From: Stictocephala bisonia
Taxonomy: Eukaryota; Arthropoda; Insecta; Hemiptera; Membracidae
Reading direction: 5' to 3'
DNA length: 64,000 nucleotides
Assembly: GCA_035578905.1 (NCBI GenBank)
Contig: JAQJVL010000059.1
Span: 62,001-126,000, forward strand
The position numbers and the translations under genes were made by a program. The notes beneath the pieces were generated by a model that was not told where the DNA came from, made no database searches, and saw only the letters and a list, made by a program, of their open reading frames with translations. Shown here one piece after another: positions 1 to 11,900 of this stretch (position 1 is the first letter of the stretch; each line of letters opens with the position of its first letter).

Positions 1-2200
1 GTCATTTAAAAAAATTTCTTGGAAGGCCCCCTTATTAATTTTACTGAAAAAACCCGGGTTATTTATTTATTAATGCATCTTTTATTTTTTTTATGTGTGT
101 TTTTTTGGTTATTTATTACTGATAAATTTTTTACCCTTTGTGTAGGGAATAAAGTAAAAATTTAAAAAACAAAAAAGTTTTCCCCAAATTTTCTTCATAG
201 AAATGTTTTATCACATATTAAATAAACTTAATTTATCTCCAAATCACATATTTTTTCTCGTCTTATTTCATTGTCAGTAATCTAGATAATGTTGTTCAGC
301 TCACGTTAGGAGCTCTCTATTCTCAGAACTAGGTTGGTGCTGTTTATTTATTTTACCAAGGCACTCTGTAAATATTATACTTATGCTTGATGAATTAAAT
401 ATTCTTTTTTTTTAAAAAATTTTGTTGGTATTTTCTTCCTTTAAATTAAAATGTCATTTTTAAAAGTTGTATCTGCCGACTTTAAAAGGCTATTTTTGGC
501 AGGGAAGACAGAAATTATTCAGTGGGAAAATATTTAAATTTTTTTATAAATTTCTTACTTGGGTTGGGGCACGTTAGTGACATTTTGGGGAAGCTGGGAG
601 CGGTTGTTGCCCCGAATACCGTGTTTTGGGGCTACGTTTGACGTAAATTTCTTTTTTTGATGGTTGAATGACCCTTTAAAAAGGGGATTTATTAATGTTT
701 TAAAACTTATACAATAGGAAAATAAATAAATAATGCTATAAGAACAATCTATAAACAATAATGTAAAGTCCACGAACATAATATTTTTACTCAAACACAC
801 ATTCACACTAGAAAAAAAGTAGTTTTTTAAAAAGGTGCATTCAGACTAAAACCCTGGAAAAAATGCAAAAGTAAAAGGGGGTTGCTATGTTTTCGTGATT
901 CCTCGTCCGCCTTTTGGGCCCTAGCTTTTTGAAACTCCTAATGCCAGCATTGGGTGGAATGGAGCGCTCTTTAAGTCATTTGTTAAAAAAAAGGAAAAGG
1001 GTTTTTAAAATTAAAGGCATCCCACGTCCGGAGACGGGCCCGCTTTAGCCCCCTGCATAAAGAGTCTTTGGGCTTGCTCTTTCAAAAAGCAGGGTGTCGC
1101 GGTGCAGAGGGAGTTTGGGGTCTTGGTTTTTGAAGTCAGTTCTCCATGTTTTGGGCTTTTTTATCGGTTTCCTCCCCCAGGGCTTCCAGGACAGGTGTCA
1201 CCAGAGCTTGAATGTATTTTAAAAACCAAACAAGGTCCTTTCCCTTTCGGGTTCCCCCAAAATTTTATTCATTTCCAAAAAATTTAAAAAAATTTTCCAA
1301 AAAATTGGCATAAATATTTTCCCCCATATTAAACATAAAAAAAAACAAAAATTTGAAAATTACCAGTTTTTAAATTTCCCAAAAATTTTTTTTTTAAAAA
1401 GTAAAGGCTAAATACAACTTCATTTCCAAAAAAATTTCCTAAAAAATTTTCCTTCCATTTGGGCTCCAGTGAAATTCCCCAAAAACACATTGACAAGACA
1501 TCAAAAATTGTTTTTAAAAACCACTTTTGATGTCTGGGGGTTTAGGGGACCCCAAATGGGCTTTTTTACCAAACCCAAAAAAAAAAGTGTTTTTTGGGGG
1601 GGTCTCAATACTTTCTCTATTTCTAATGCATTAGGGAAGAAAAAAAAAAAAAAAAAAATTTTCCCCCTTTTTTTTAACAAATACAAAATTAGAATTTCCA
1701 AATTTTCTTCAAGGGTAAGAATTTGGGGCCATAAAAATTTTCTTTAAATTTGATGGATTTTAAAATTTAAAATTTTAAAAATTCCCCGAACCCCCCCATT
1801 AATTTTCCCCCCAAAACCACCGGGGTTTTTCAAGCTTTCCCCATACAGGGTTTTTTAAACATTTTAAGAATTAGTACAATTCATTTAAAATTTTTTAATG
1901 GGTTTTGGGATCATTTTTATTTCCCCAATTTAACCAGTTAGTACCAAACTAAGGTAAAAATTACAGGAAAGTTTTGATTAAATATAAAATTTTAAAAAAA
2001 AACGATTTTTGGACCCTTTTAACTTTTTAAAAAAAGATCTCCAAAAATTTAAAAAAAATTCCCCTTGTTTTAAATTCGGAAAAGGTTCCGTTACATTGTT
2101 TAAAAAACCAAATAAATAAAAAACAGTAATTTTTGGAAAAATTTGAAAAATGTGAGTATATAAAAATTTTTTTAAGTTGGGTTATTTTAATTTTTTAACA
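1..2200. other. Low-quality, homopolymer-stretched sequence without recognisable genes
   Basis: Long runs of A, T, C and G follow each other and open frames are short and low in complexity. I see no coding region, RNA gene or repeat that can be trusted. This looks like uncorrected long-read consensus rather than biology. From about 2,200 the run-length pattern relaxes. Confidence 0.6.
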
Positions 2201-3190
2201 ACGAAAATATTGTGAAAAAAAATTAGCGTATGGAAAATTATTCTTTTCCCATTATCAAGATTGCTATGAATAAAAGGTCCAAAAAATACATATAAATCAG
2301 TTTTAAAAAAATCATATTTACATACTTATAATGGAACTACTAGAGGAATGCTGGTAAATCTGGAAAAATTAAGATAGTAGATGAAGAATATATAATAATA
2401 TAAATTTATATTATAAATAATTTAATAGGGATTTCATAGGTCGCTTATTACTATTTCAGCAACAAAATAATGATAATGTAATGGTGGATGAAAAATCCTA
2501 GTTTTCACCATTTTCAATAATTACACGCAAAAAATATTAAATTAATATGTAAAAATCAAACTTATTTGCAATAGATTATATTTTATGGATCGATAATAGT
2601 TGCAAGTAAATTGCGGATGTTGCAGAAACTTTCGAAAAATAAATCGTAGTTTGAAATTCCAGAAAATCATAATTGAATTAATTATAAATTAAAAATAGTT
2701 GATAAAAGGTTTTTTGGGTCCTCGATCATAATTTTTGCTACATTAAAATTTTAAACAAAGCCGTGAATGGAAAATCTTGGATTTCTGTCATGTTTCACTT
2801 CTGCTTGAAAAAAAATATTACAAAAAACATGTAAAAATCCATAACATTATGCTTGTTGATAGCTATCAATTGTCAAAATTGAAAATATGAATCCTATTGT
2901 TATCTACCGAATTTAAAACAATAAATAAGAATATCAAATTAGATTTTTTTTAAATAATTAGTTTCAAAGTGTTGACTATCTTATATTATAAAAATAACTT
3001 TTCATGAATAACTTTTTTCTGTTTCAGATATTTTGACATGTAAAGTTTGATTAGAAAGGTAAACTTTTTATGTTTAGCATATGTTTAGATATATCGTACA
3101 ATTACATTGCATTTTTATTTTCTAAAACCACATTCCTATTGGTAACACTTTTTTAGCCGCAAAGTGCCAATAAAGTGTCAAAATAGCAAA
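2200..3190. other. AT-rich intergenic or intronic sequence of better quality
   Basis: This stretch has normal run lengths, is strongly AT-rich and has stops in all frames. No gene or repeat structure was recognised. It leads directly into the putative LTR of the Ty3/gypsy element. Confidence 0.5.
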
Positions 3191-3812
3191 AAGTCTTTGG
3201 CTGTAATTTTTTTTTTTTTTTTATTTTCTGACATAAGACCCTTTCTAGTCTTACTTTTTAAATAATTTAATCCTTCTCAAATGTTGTCTCAAACATTGTT
3301 TTGTATTAGTCACCATCCTCGAGGTATTCAGGTCGAAATAAGCCCTTATTTTTATTTCTTGATAAAAGCGACATCTTTGACACATTCAGTGCTATGTGGC
3401 CGTAAAGTCGGCCACGCCGTCCGACCGCCAGTGGCTGCGTGGCCGTCTAGTCGGCCATACTGTCTCACTCACATTATTGTATCAGTCATCACCCAGCCTT
3501 TGCCGGGTTCACTTGCTAGTAGGTCCCGCACCTATCCTGTGAGTAGGACGTGGTTTTCAGTTTCTGGTTACGGTTATTTTTGGAGTTTCTATTACTGTTT
3601 TTAATTTGTTTTTTCGAGACATTAGTGTTGTATCGCTATCAGTAACTTACTACCCCCACCCCTTCATGGAGTGTGCAGTCCACTTGTAAACCAGAAATGG
3701 AACAGTCAACATATCCTGTGATGTACCTCTAATAAATAGTGTATCTTCTAGTTTTTTTAGTAAGTTTTTCTGTCACCTCGGTCAACCTAATTATGTAACT
3801 ATGAGAGTTACA
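3190..3812 (+). repeat. Putative 5' LTR (3' part) of a Ty3/gypsy retrotransposon
   Basis: The segment ends with GAGAGTTACA at 3812 and is followed at 3817 by TGGCGACGA, which resembles the TGGCG-starting primer-binding sites of insect gypsy elements. A polyadenylation-type AATAAA lies near 3730. A GC-rich block at 3395-3460 contains repeated GTGGCCGT..AGTCGGCCA motifs. The left boundary is uncertain because no second LTR could be found in the noisy sequence downstream. Gag begins 150 bp further on, which fits a leader. Confidence 0.45.
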
Positions 3813-3816
3813 GTAA

Positions 3817-3825
3817 TGGCGACGA
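3817..3825 (+). promoter_or_regulatory. Putative primer-binding site for reverse transcription
   Basis: TGGCGACGA lies four bases after the presumed LTR end. Gypsy-type PBS sequences complementary to tRNA 3' ends usually start TGG a few bases after the LTR. The pairing tRNA was not determined. Confidence 0.4.
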
Positions 3826-3963
3826 AACAAAGCAATTTTAATCATAATTATTGTTCAGTGATTATTTGTCAGTGTTTGAACATGGAGGGTAAGTTTTGTC
3901 ATCCATTTTGTATAGCCTAATTTACAAGTCTAGGCCTAGTCAAGTCTGTCCATTCCTGCAAAA

Positions 3964-4850
3964 ATGTCTAAAGCACCAATTTTCAATCCTGATGAGGAAG
4001 ATTTTACTTTTTATATTAAAAGACTTGAACTGTTTTTTTTAAATATAAAAAAATAGATGAAGAATTGGAAAAAGTCATTTGTGTGTGAATTTACAACCTG
4101 ATATTTATTCAGAACTAAAATCTCTTTTAGTGCTATTGAATTCAATAAAGCTACCTATAAACAATGTACTGAAGCTTTAAGTAAAAAATACACTAAAGTT
4201 AAAAAGGTATTTGCTGAAAGGTATATTTTTAATTCAAGAAAACAGAAAGTTGGTGAAAAATTAGGTGAATATTTTTAATAAAAATTAAAAACTTTGGCTG
4301 GATATTGTAGTTTTGGAAAATTTTTTTTGACAACCCTTTAAAAGTGATCTTTTTAAGTATCGGGTTTTTTAAATACCAATCAATCAGCCATCTTTTTGTT
4401 TTGAACCTGAAAAAATGAGGGTTTAAATAAAAGTTTTTGGCAAGATAGTACGTGATAGGGAAGCAGTAATAAGTTGGCAAATTTTAAATAAATGGGAACG
4501 ACATAAATTTTCGATCAGATTACGACACAAACGGATGACTCAGGGGCCCTGGGAATACCACCCCAAACACAAAAGGGGTCCCCCCTTTCCCCCCCTAAAA
4601 GGGTGGAGACCTGCTTTTTTCTCCTACAGGAAACAACAAGGGGAACAAACAATATGCGTCTCCCACGAAGAGATAGGACCCCCTTGCCAAAAACCCCGAT
4701 CAAACACACCCACTTAAAAGAAAAACTTGTCTTTTTGTGTTTAAAAAAAACACCAACCCAGAAACGTCCTGCAAAAAAAGTGGATTTCCCCATACGTGGG
4801 GGGACCCAAGGTCATGTCTCGGGGTTTATTGTTTTCTTTTCAAAATTTTG
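3964..4850 (+). pseudogene. gag: Ty3/gypsy Gag polyprotein, frame destroyed by homopolymer errors
   Basis: An ATG at 3964 opens a typical gypsy Gag start (MSKAPIFNPDEEDF followed by YIKRLELFF). Further on, in shifting frames, come KKYTKVKKVFAERYIFNSRK, KVGEKLGEY and LAGYCSFG, which match the capsid region of insect gypsy Gag proteins. At about 4728-4827 two CCHC zinc knuckles can be traced over several frames (C..C..H....C, then C..C....H), ending near GHVSG. Frames change at poly-T and poly-A runs at about 4038, 4050, 4276 and later. It may be an intact element in the genome that is only badly read here, or a decayed copy; the sequence cannot separate these. Confidence 0.65.
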
Positions 4851-5439
4851 AAAAATAGGGTCTAACTCAGTGTATACCCAAACCCCAAAAAATTATCTTT
4901 TCCAATTTAAAAACCTTAAACGGAACTGCCCTTTGGGAAATTGGTTAGGTCCGTTTGCCCAATGTAAAACCCAAATCAAATGTCAATGAAAGCAAAAACA
5001 TTTGAATATTTAAAAAAAAAGTTGCCCTCCATTCTAGTTCTTTTTTAAAAGGTGCCCCAAGGGCAACATTTAATTATCTGCCCTTATCCCCAAAACGGGT
5101 CGGTTAATATAATTGGCAAGGTCCATTGTAAAAAGTTTTGTTTTCCCTGTTAATAAAAGTGAAAATGCCCAAACTACCCACTAAAAATTTAATATGTCTA
5201 AAAAAATGCAAAGTTATAAAAAAAAACCCTCTGTCGAAAAAAATACCCTTAAATTTTTTGTCTAAAAAAGGTAAAATCTCCCCAATTTAAAGGGAAAATT
5301 TTAAAGTAAATTTTAAATTCTAAAGAAAATATTAAACCCGGGGTGTTTCATAAAGGCCTAAAACAATCCCCATATGTTTTAAGAGACAAGTAAGTAAAGA
5401 ATTGTCTGGGTTTAGAGTCAAAAAAATAATTCCCAAAAA

Positions 5440-5960
5440 GTTAAACCCTTCAGACTGGTGTAGTCCAAGGGGTATTTGGGTAGCAAACATTCAGACTGGT
5501 GTATCCAATGGTACTTGTAAGAAAAACATTCAGACTGGTTAGTCCAATGGTACGGTAGAAAAGCCCAATGGTAAACTACGTTTTGGGGTTTTGTTTTTTA
5601 AAAGCAACATTAAACAAACACTTAAAAGTAACCAAAAAACCCCAAATTCCCTCTCCTGATGAATTTTTTAAAAATAAATTTTTTTGGGCTGTAATGTTTT
5701 TTGTAGGTTGGTTTTTATCACGGGCCAAAACCTGCAACTTGAAAGTCCTGAAGCAAAAAATGTCTTTTACAGTTAAAAAAGAAAAAAGGACTATATTTTT
5801 TTGATAGACTTCCTTTTGGGTTTTTTACGTCAGCTTGTGCAATTTTTCAGTCTGTAATTAATTCAATTTTAAAATCGGGGAATAAACCAATTTGGGGTCC
5901 TTAAAAATTGACAGTTACAGAAAATTTGGAAAAAAATTTAAGAAAAAAAGACTTTAAAAT
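5440..5960 (+). pseudogene. pol: Ty3/gypsy reverse transcriptase fragment, frameshifted
   Basis: Between 5448 and 5575 the RT motif SDWCSP(M)V, equivalent to the conserved KSDWSSPIV of gypsy polymerases, occurs three times in a row. At about 5700-5890 follow traces of the palm: NLKVL..., MSFTVKKE, a DRLPFG block and SACAIFQSVINSIL. These are the fourth and fifth conserved RT blocks in the right order. The YxDD motif, RNase H and integrase should follow downstream, but the sequence from 5960 is too noisy to place them. The order LTR, PBS, Gag, RT on one strand supports one element. Confidence 0.65.
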
Positions 5961-8900
5961 ATATTGCAAAGAAGGAAAAATTAAAAATACTTTTATTTAT
6001 TTTTCTAAAAGAAACCCTGCCCAAAACCTGAATTGTGTTTTGGGTAGCATATTTTAAAAATTTTTTTATCTCAGATTAGAAAAATTGTGAAGAAATGTTA
6101 GAAATTGACCTACAAAAATTAATTTTAAATTTTTTTCTTTTTTTTAAACTTCATCCTTATATTACTAACATTTTTTTTACAAAAAAAAGTGGTGTACAAA
6201 ATATTGGACATTTTTTTTCGGCAAAGCCCGTTCCCCCGGGGGGCTGATGGGCGACTAGACGGCTATAAAATAAAAATTATTTTTTTTAAAAGCCTTCCAC
6301 ATATCAGACAAACTTCTGATAAGTCATAAACCCGACACCACACAATCACAAAAATTTTTTTTTTGAAAAAAAAAGTTTCATCCTTTGGGGTTTTTTTTTT
6401 GTTTTAAAAATGCAGCCATTAGGGAGTCAAAAAAAGCTTTTTTTTATTTGGGTTTTTCGTGTCTGAAGGTTAATATTTGTTGTGTGTGAATAAATTTTCC
6501 CAAATTGTTGCCGGGGGGTTTTGCCCGTCCCCAACATCCCGCCTCCCATCCCTTTGCAGCCTCTCGGGATGTCGGACCAAACCCCTTTCCCCCTCACCCC
6601 GGGGCGAGGGTGCTTTTTCCCTGCCACATTTTCCATTCCCCGGGAAATAAACGCTTTCCCCATGGTCTCTCAAGTTTGGGAAACATCCCAAATTCCCCCA
6701 ATCACTTCATGTCAAATTGACGATTTAGAGACCTATTTACCCCCTTTTCTTTTTTTAAACTTACTCTTAGTTTTGGTGAAACGTGGCTGAAACCAAATAC
6801 ACGGATGCAACAGTTTAATCTTTTAGTAAGACTATACTGCCCATTTAAAACCAAACTCATTACACTTCAACAACCCCCCAAATGGTTTAAACTTTTAGGG
6901 GGTTTTGTAACCCTGCCCTTTAGTCGTATACCCAAAACTCAAGTTTCAGCTCCTGAACTTTCAAAGCATATCCTTATTTTCTTTTTTTACAACCTTCATC
7001 CTCAAAAAACAGATCCCAAAATTTTACCCCCAAAACAGATATTATAAAACCCATTAAACCTGTTTAAACTTATCTTTGTTTTCAATGTCCCTTCCAGGGA
7101 AAAGGAACTTCCCCCAATATTGACACAGTGAAAAGAGGTGTACCCGGGGGGGGGGGGGGAATTTCCGTTCTGGGCCCCTCTGTTTTTCCCTCATTTTACA
7201 TTGATGATTAAAAACGAAAATCTCTAAAATCATTTGAACCTGATGACTTGCAGATTTCCCAACCAATTTCCCTATTGCTGTGCCCCTAAAACCGGGGTTT
7301 TTTAAAAACAAAATAACCCTTATAAGCTAAATTTAGGCCCCCGGGCCAAAAAAGGAAATTTTGAAAAAAAAACCCCCAAACCCCTATCATTTTTGGCCTT
7401 TTTTGGGACTACTTCGACAAATCAATTTCACTGATTTCCTTAGACTGAAAAACTAAAAAGGACAAAAACCCCTCCCTACACCGACATTTTTAAAGAATCA
7501 AAGACTTATTAGACCAAAACTTTGGATTGGACGATCTTTGGTTTACTTGGTATGCGGGAGGGGTGTTTCCCGGCATTCACAGCCCTTAAACGGGGTCCCT
7601 TCCTATCTCCCAAATTTTTTTTTAAAAAGTGATGCGGAAAAAAAACTCTGGTTTCTGCCTGACTTCAACTACTGTGAGGTGGTATCAAGGGACATAAACT
7701 GTTAAGGCTCTCGGATAGGCTTCAAAGGGGCCCAGAACTTCTGCATTAGATTTATTTTAAATTTTAAGATGGGACGATCATTTTTTCTTTTTTCCCATTT
7801 TTTTTAAAAACATTTTTGGGTATGCTCAAACTAAAACAATTTCATAAAAACCCCCCCAACCAAAAAACTTTTTTTTAAAAAATTTTTTTCCCCCCCTAAA
7901 AACCCGAAAAATTTTTCCCAAACTTTCAATTCCACTCCGAAAACAGCCCCCGTAAAAAAATTTGGGGTCCCCCCCCAACCCGTGCCCCCTACCATTTAAT
8001 TTCCCCAACCCCCCTATCACCCCCCCTTTTTTAACCGATTCTTTTGGGCTTTTTGGGGGAAAATTGGCTCCCAGATAAAAACAGGAAAACCATTAAAAAG
8101 CGGGGGCCCCTTGGGGAGGTAAAGGACCTGCTTCTGGAACCGGGTTGGGGTTTGGGTGGGGTTTTTGGGGTGGTTGTGGTTCATGAGTGATTTGTAGGGT
8201 TTTATATTATTGGATGTATGATATTAAAACAGATTAATTTCTGAATATTGATTTATGTCAATAATTTTTTTAAATTATCAGTAATTTTGGGTTTTTTGCC
8301 ATTTTTATAATCAAAAAAATTTAAAATAAAAGTTATTGTTTTTTTTTTAAAGGAACACAAGTAAATTTTTAAAGCAACTTTAGAATTTATTTGTAAATTT
8401 TTCATAAATTTTTAAAAAAACATGATTTTTTTTTGGAAAATAAGGTTAAAGGGGAAGAGAAATTTTCATTTCCAAAACTCGGGGCCTAATAAAGACAATT
8501 TTCATTTAAACTTCAGCCACAAAGGGTTGAAAACAAAATATAGCCTTAGCACTAAAATGGTTAAAAAATGTTTATACAACCCTTTGGCTAATCGTGAAAA
8601 AAAAAAAAAGAAAAAAAAATCTGAAAGGAAAATTTTTAAAATTTAAAAATTTAAGTTTTTAAATACTCTTTTACAAAAGTAAAAAATTTTTTGGCGTTTT
8701 AAACAAAAACTAAAAAAAAAAATAAAATTTTGGTTTTAAAAATTTTAAAATGTTAAATTTCTCTAAAAAATCAGCATAGTGCATTTTTTTTAAAAAAGTT
8801 TTTAAAGTAACTTTTTAAAAATAAAATTTTACTTAATTAAACCATTTTGTATTTTTTTTTTTTAATTTTTTTGGCCCCCCTGGGGTTTTAAAAATTGCCC

Positions 8901-11900
8901 CCCCATCTCCACCACCCCAACTACTGTACTACACGGGCAGGGCCAAAGTAATTTTAAAGGAAACCCTAAAACTCCCTTGATAAAACAAAAAAAACCAAAT
9001 TTTCAAGTAAATATAAAAAGCTTTCTTTTTTAATAGTTCCGAAAACGGGCCCTGTCCAAGCAAAAAGAATAAATTTTTTGGAAAAAAAAATTTTTTTTCC
9101 CCCAAATTGAAAAGCTTTAAAAACCGGAAAAACAAAAAACAGGGGTTTACCCAAAAAAACCCCCTATAATTTTCCCTTAAAAAAAAAAATCCAAGTCAAG
9201 CAAAAAATATTTTAAAATTTTTAAATTTATTTTTTTGGGAAATAAAAATGAAATTATAAATTATTTTGGGAGGGGAAAAATTGACACTCTCCAAATACTA
9301 AAAACCCGGGAATTTAGTAAAAAGTAAAGTCAAATTTTTTGGGGAAACCCTTTAAACAAAACCCCCCCAACCCAAACCCCAAAAAAATTAACCCCAACCC
9401 CCAAATTTTCCCCCCCTAATTAAAACAAAACCAAAAAAATTATAGGCAAAATTGGCCCCACAGGCGTTTCCCCCAAAAATTAGTTTTTCGGTTTCAAAAA
9501 TTTTGACGGATGACATTTTTTTTCCCCCCCATACTCTTAACAAAAATATTCTTCATTTTTTGGTAAAAAAAAAAACAATTTTTCACAAAATAATTAAAAA
9601 AATAAAATTTGCTTTGAACCCTTTTAAAAACCCCCTTTTAAAACGGGTAAGTTTTAAACCCTAAACCCCAAAAAATTTTGCCGAAAAATTTTCCCCATAA
9701 ACAAAAACCAATTTTTACTAATTTAAACAAGCCAAAAAACCCTTTTCAAAAAAATTTATAAACCAACGCGTTCAAAAGGGAAACCCCCGGGAAAAAAATT
9801 CAAAAAGAAAAGGGTTGATTTTTCCCACAAATTTTAAAGGTAAAATTGGGGAAAAAACAAACCGGGAACCTCAAAAACGATCACCCTTTGGCAAAAAGCC
9901 CGGGGGTTTAAAAGTTACAAACTTGAGATTGTTGAAAAAAACTTAGTTATGATCCCTTATATTAGAAAATCTGGACAAACCACACTGGATATAAAACACA
10001 ATTTTTTTGGATAATAAACTCTTTCCAGTTTAATAGTAACTCTTTTCGTCCCCGAGGAAATAAAAATTATTTGAATGTTTTTAAAACCGTTTGGATCAAA
10101 AATAGGGGGGTTAATAGTGGAAAGGAAGTAAATGGCTATATTGAACGGTGTGGTGGTTGAGTAGTAGTATAAAAACAGTAAAATTTGCCTGTTTGTCTTT
10201 TGTTTCGGAAATAAAATAAGGATACCCCATTTAAAATACAACTATTAAAATAACATTACAAATATAAAATTGAAAAAAATTTCATAAAACCGGGAACCCC
10301 CCCCACTCAGACCCCGTAGTAAAAAGGGTGCGTACTGACCCACCGTCCGAAACATACCCGAACAGTTTCAAACAGTAACTTTTTCCCCTTTCCCAGGGGG
10401 TAAAAGTTTTAGGGTTTTAATGATAGTTTAATTTAATAAAAAGGTTGCTTTTCTTATTTCGTATTGAAAAAACCCTTTTTTTTTTTTTCCGCCCCTCTCT
10501 TCAAAATGGCCATGTTTGGTTCAAAGTTGTTTTTAAAGGGCAAAATCCCAAAGTTTTTTTTGAAATAAAAAAACTAATTTTCAAATGGAAACAGAAAAAT
10601 GTTTTTTTTGCATAAAATGAAGACTTTTATTGCCCCGGGATGTGTCAGTTTGCGATGGGGATGTTGAAGGGGGAAACCCCAACGAAAGGAAGATTTTAAT
10701 TTACGGGAAAAGGGAAAACATGGGCTTTTGGGCCCCCTTTACTGATTAAAAGGGGAAAAACATAGCAAAAAAACGGAGGGAAGTTCTGTGCCCTACTGTT
10801 TGATTTTTTAGGGAATATTGAACATTTCCCCCCGGGGCCCTCTGACCCTTTTTTTTTGAAAATTATTTAGATAGGTTTTAAAAAAAGTGTTTTTTCCTGC
10901 CAATTACCCAATTAAGAAATAAAAATTTCCCCCCCCCCAAAAAAAATTTTCCCAATTTCCTTTTTAAAAAATGTTCCCCGGGGCCCCAAATAAAAACAAA
11001 AACCCCCAAAAATCAAAAATTTGGGGTTAACTTCAAACCATCGCCATTTTTGCAAGGGTGATCCTTTTGAGTTCAGGTTCGTGGCATTGTTTTCTCGTTA
11101 TTTATCTTCAATGTGATGTAAATATCAACCTATGCTTTAAGATGTTCTTCTGACTCCTGTATGACAAAAAAATTATTTTTTAAATTTTGGGTTTTAAATA
11201 GTTTTTTAAAGGCAAAGAAAATGCATATTTTTTCCAGTTTGTATTGCCTTATCTACAATGGTTCAAAAATTATAATGTCATCCCCAGATTTTTTATTTAC
11301 CAAGTTTATACTGTTTTTGAAAAGTATACAATTTAATTTTTACAAATGCAGTTTTGTATGTATATTTTTTTCAAAATTGTGAAACTTTTATTTTGTATAC
11401 ATTTCTCAAAATCTTATCCCCTGTAAACGTTTTTTTTAAAAGGTTTTGGGGAAATTTTTTTTCCTTAAAAAAACCCCTTTACCCCATAAAACCCCAAACC
11501 CTAAAGTATTAAAAATTAAATTATTTTTCCCGTAAAATCCCCCAATTAAATTTGTCCCCGGGGTTTTAAAACCGAGCAATTCAATCAGCCAAATTAAAAA
11601 AAAACCCATAAAGCTTTTAAATTTAAAGGAAACAAGGGGCCCCCAAAACAAATAATCTTTAAAAAAATTAATCCGTGCCTGTTTGGTGTTGTGCTGGTTA
11701 AAGCCCGCTGCAGGGGGCCGAAACAAGACGAAATTTATGATTTTTAACCCCAAAACTATAAGAAAAATTTTCCTCCCAAAATGTTTCCACCTAAACCTTT
11801 GGGTTTTTAGCCACGGGCTCTCCTACTAAATGTAGTTTTTTTTAAAGTACTTGCCCTTTTGGGGTGATTTTACAATACAGTATTGGGAAAATTGTGGGGT

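Noticed and set aside
6505..6790. Pro-rich plus-strand frames as gypsy RNase H or integrase
   Set aside because: No catalytic motif could be traced in any frame; the position alone is not enough.
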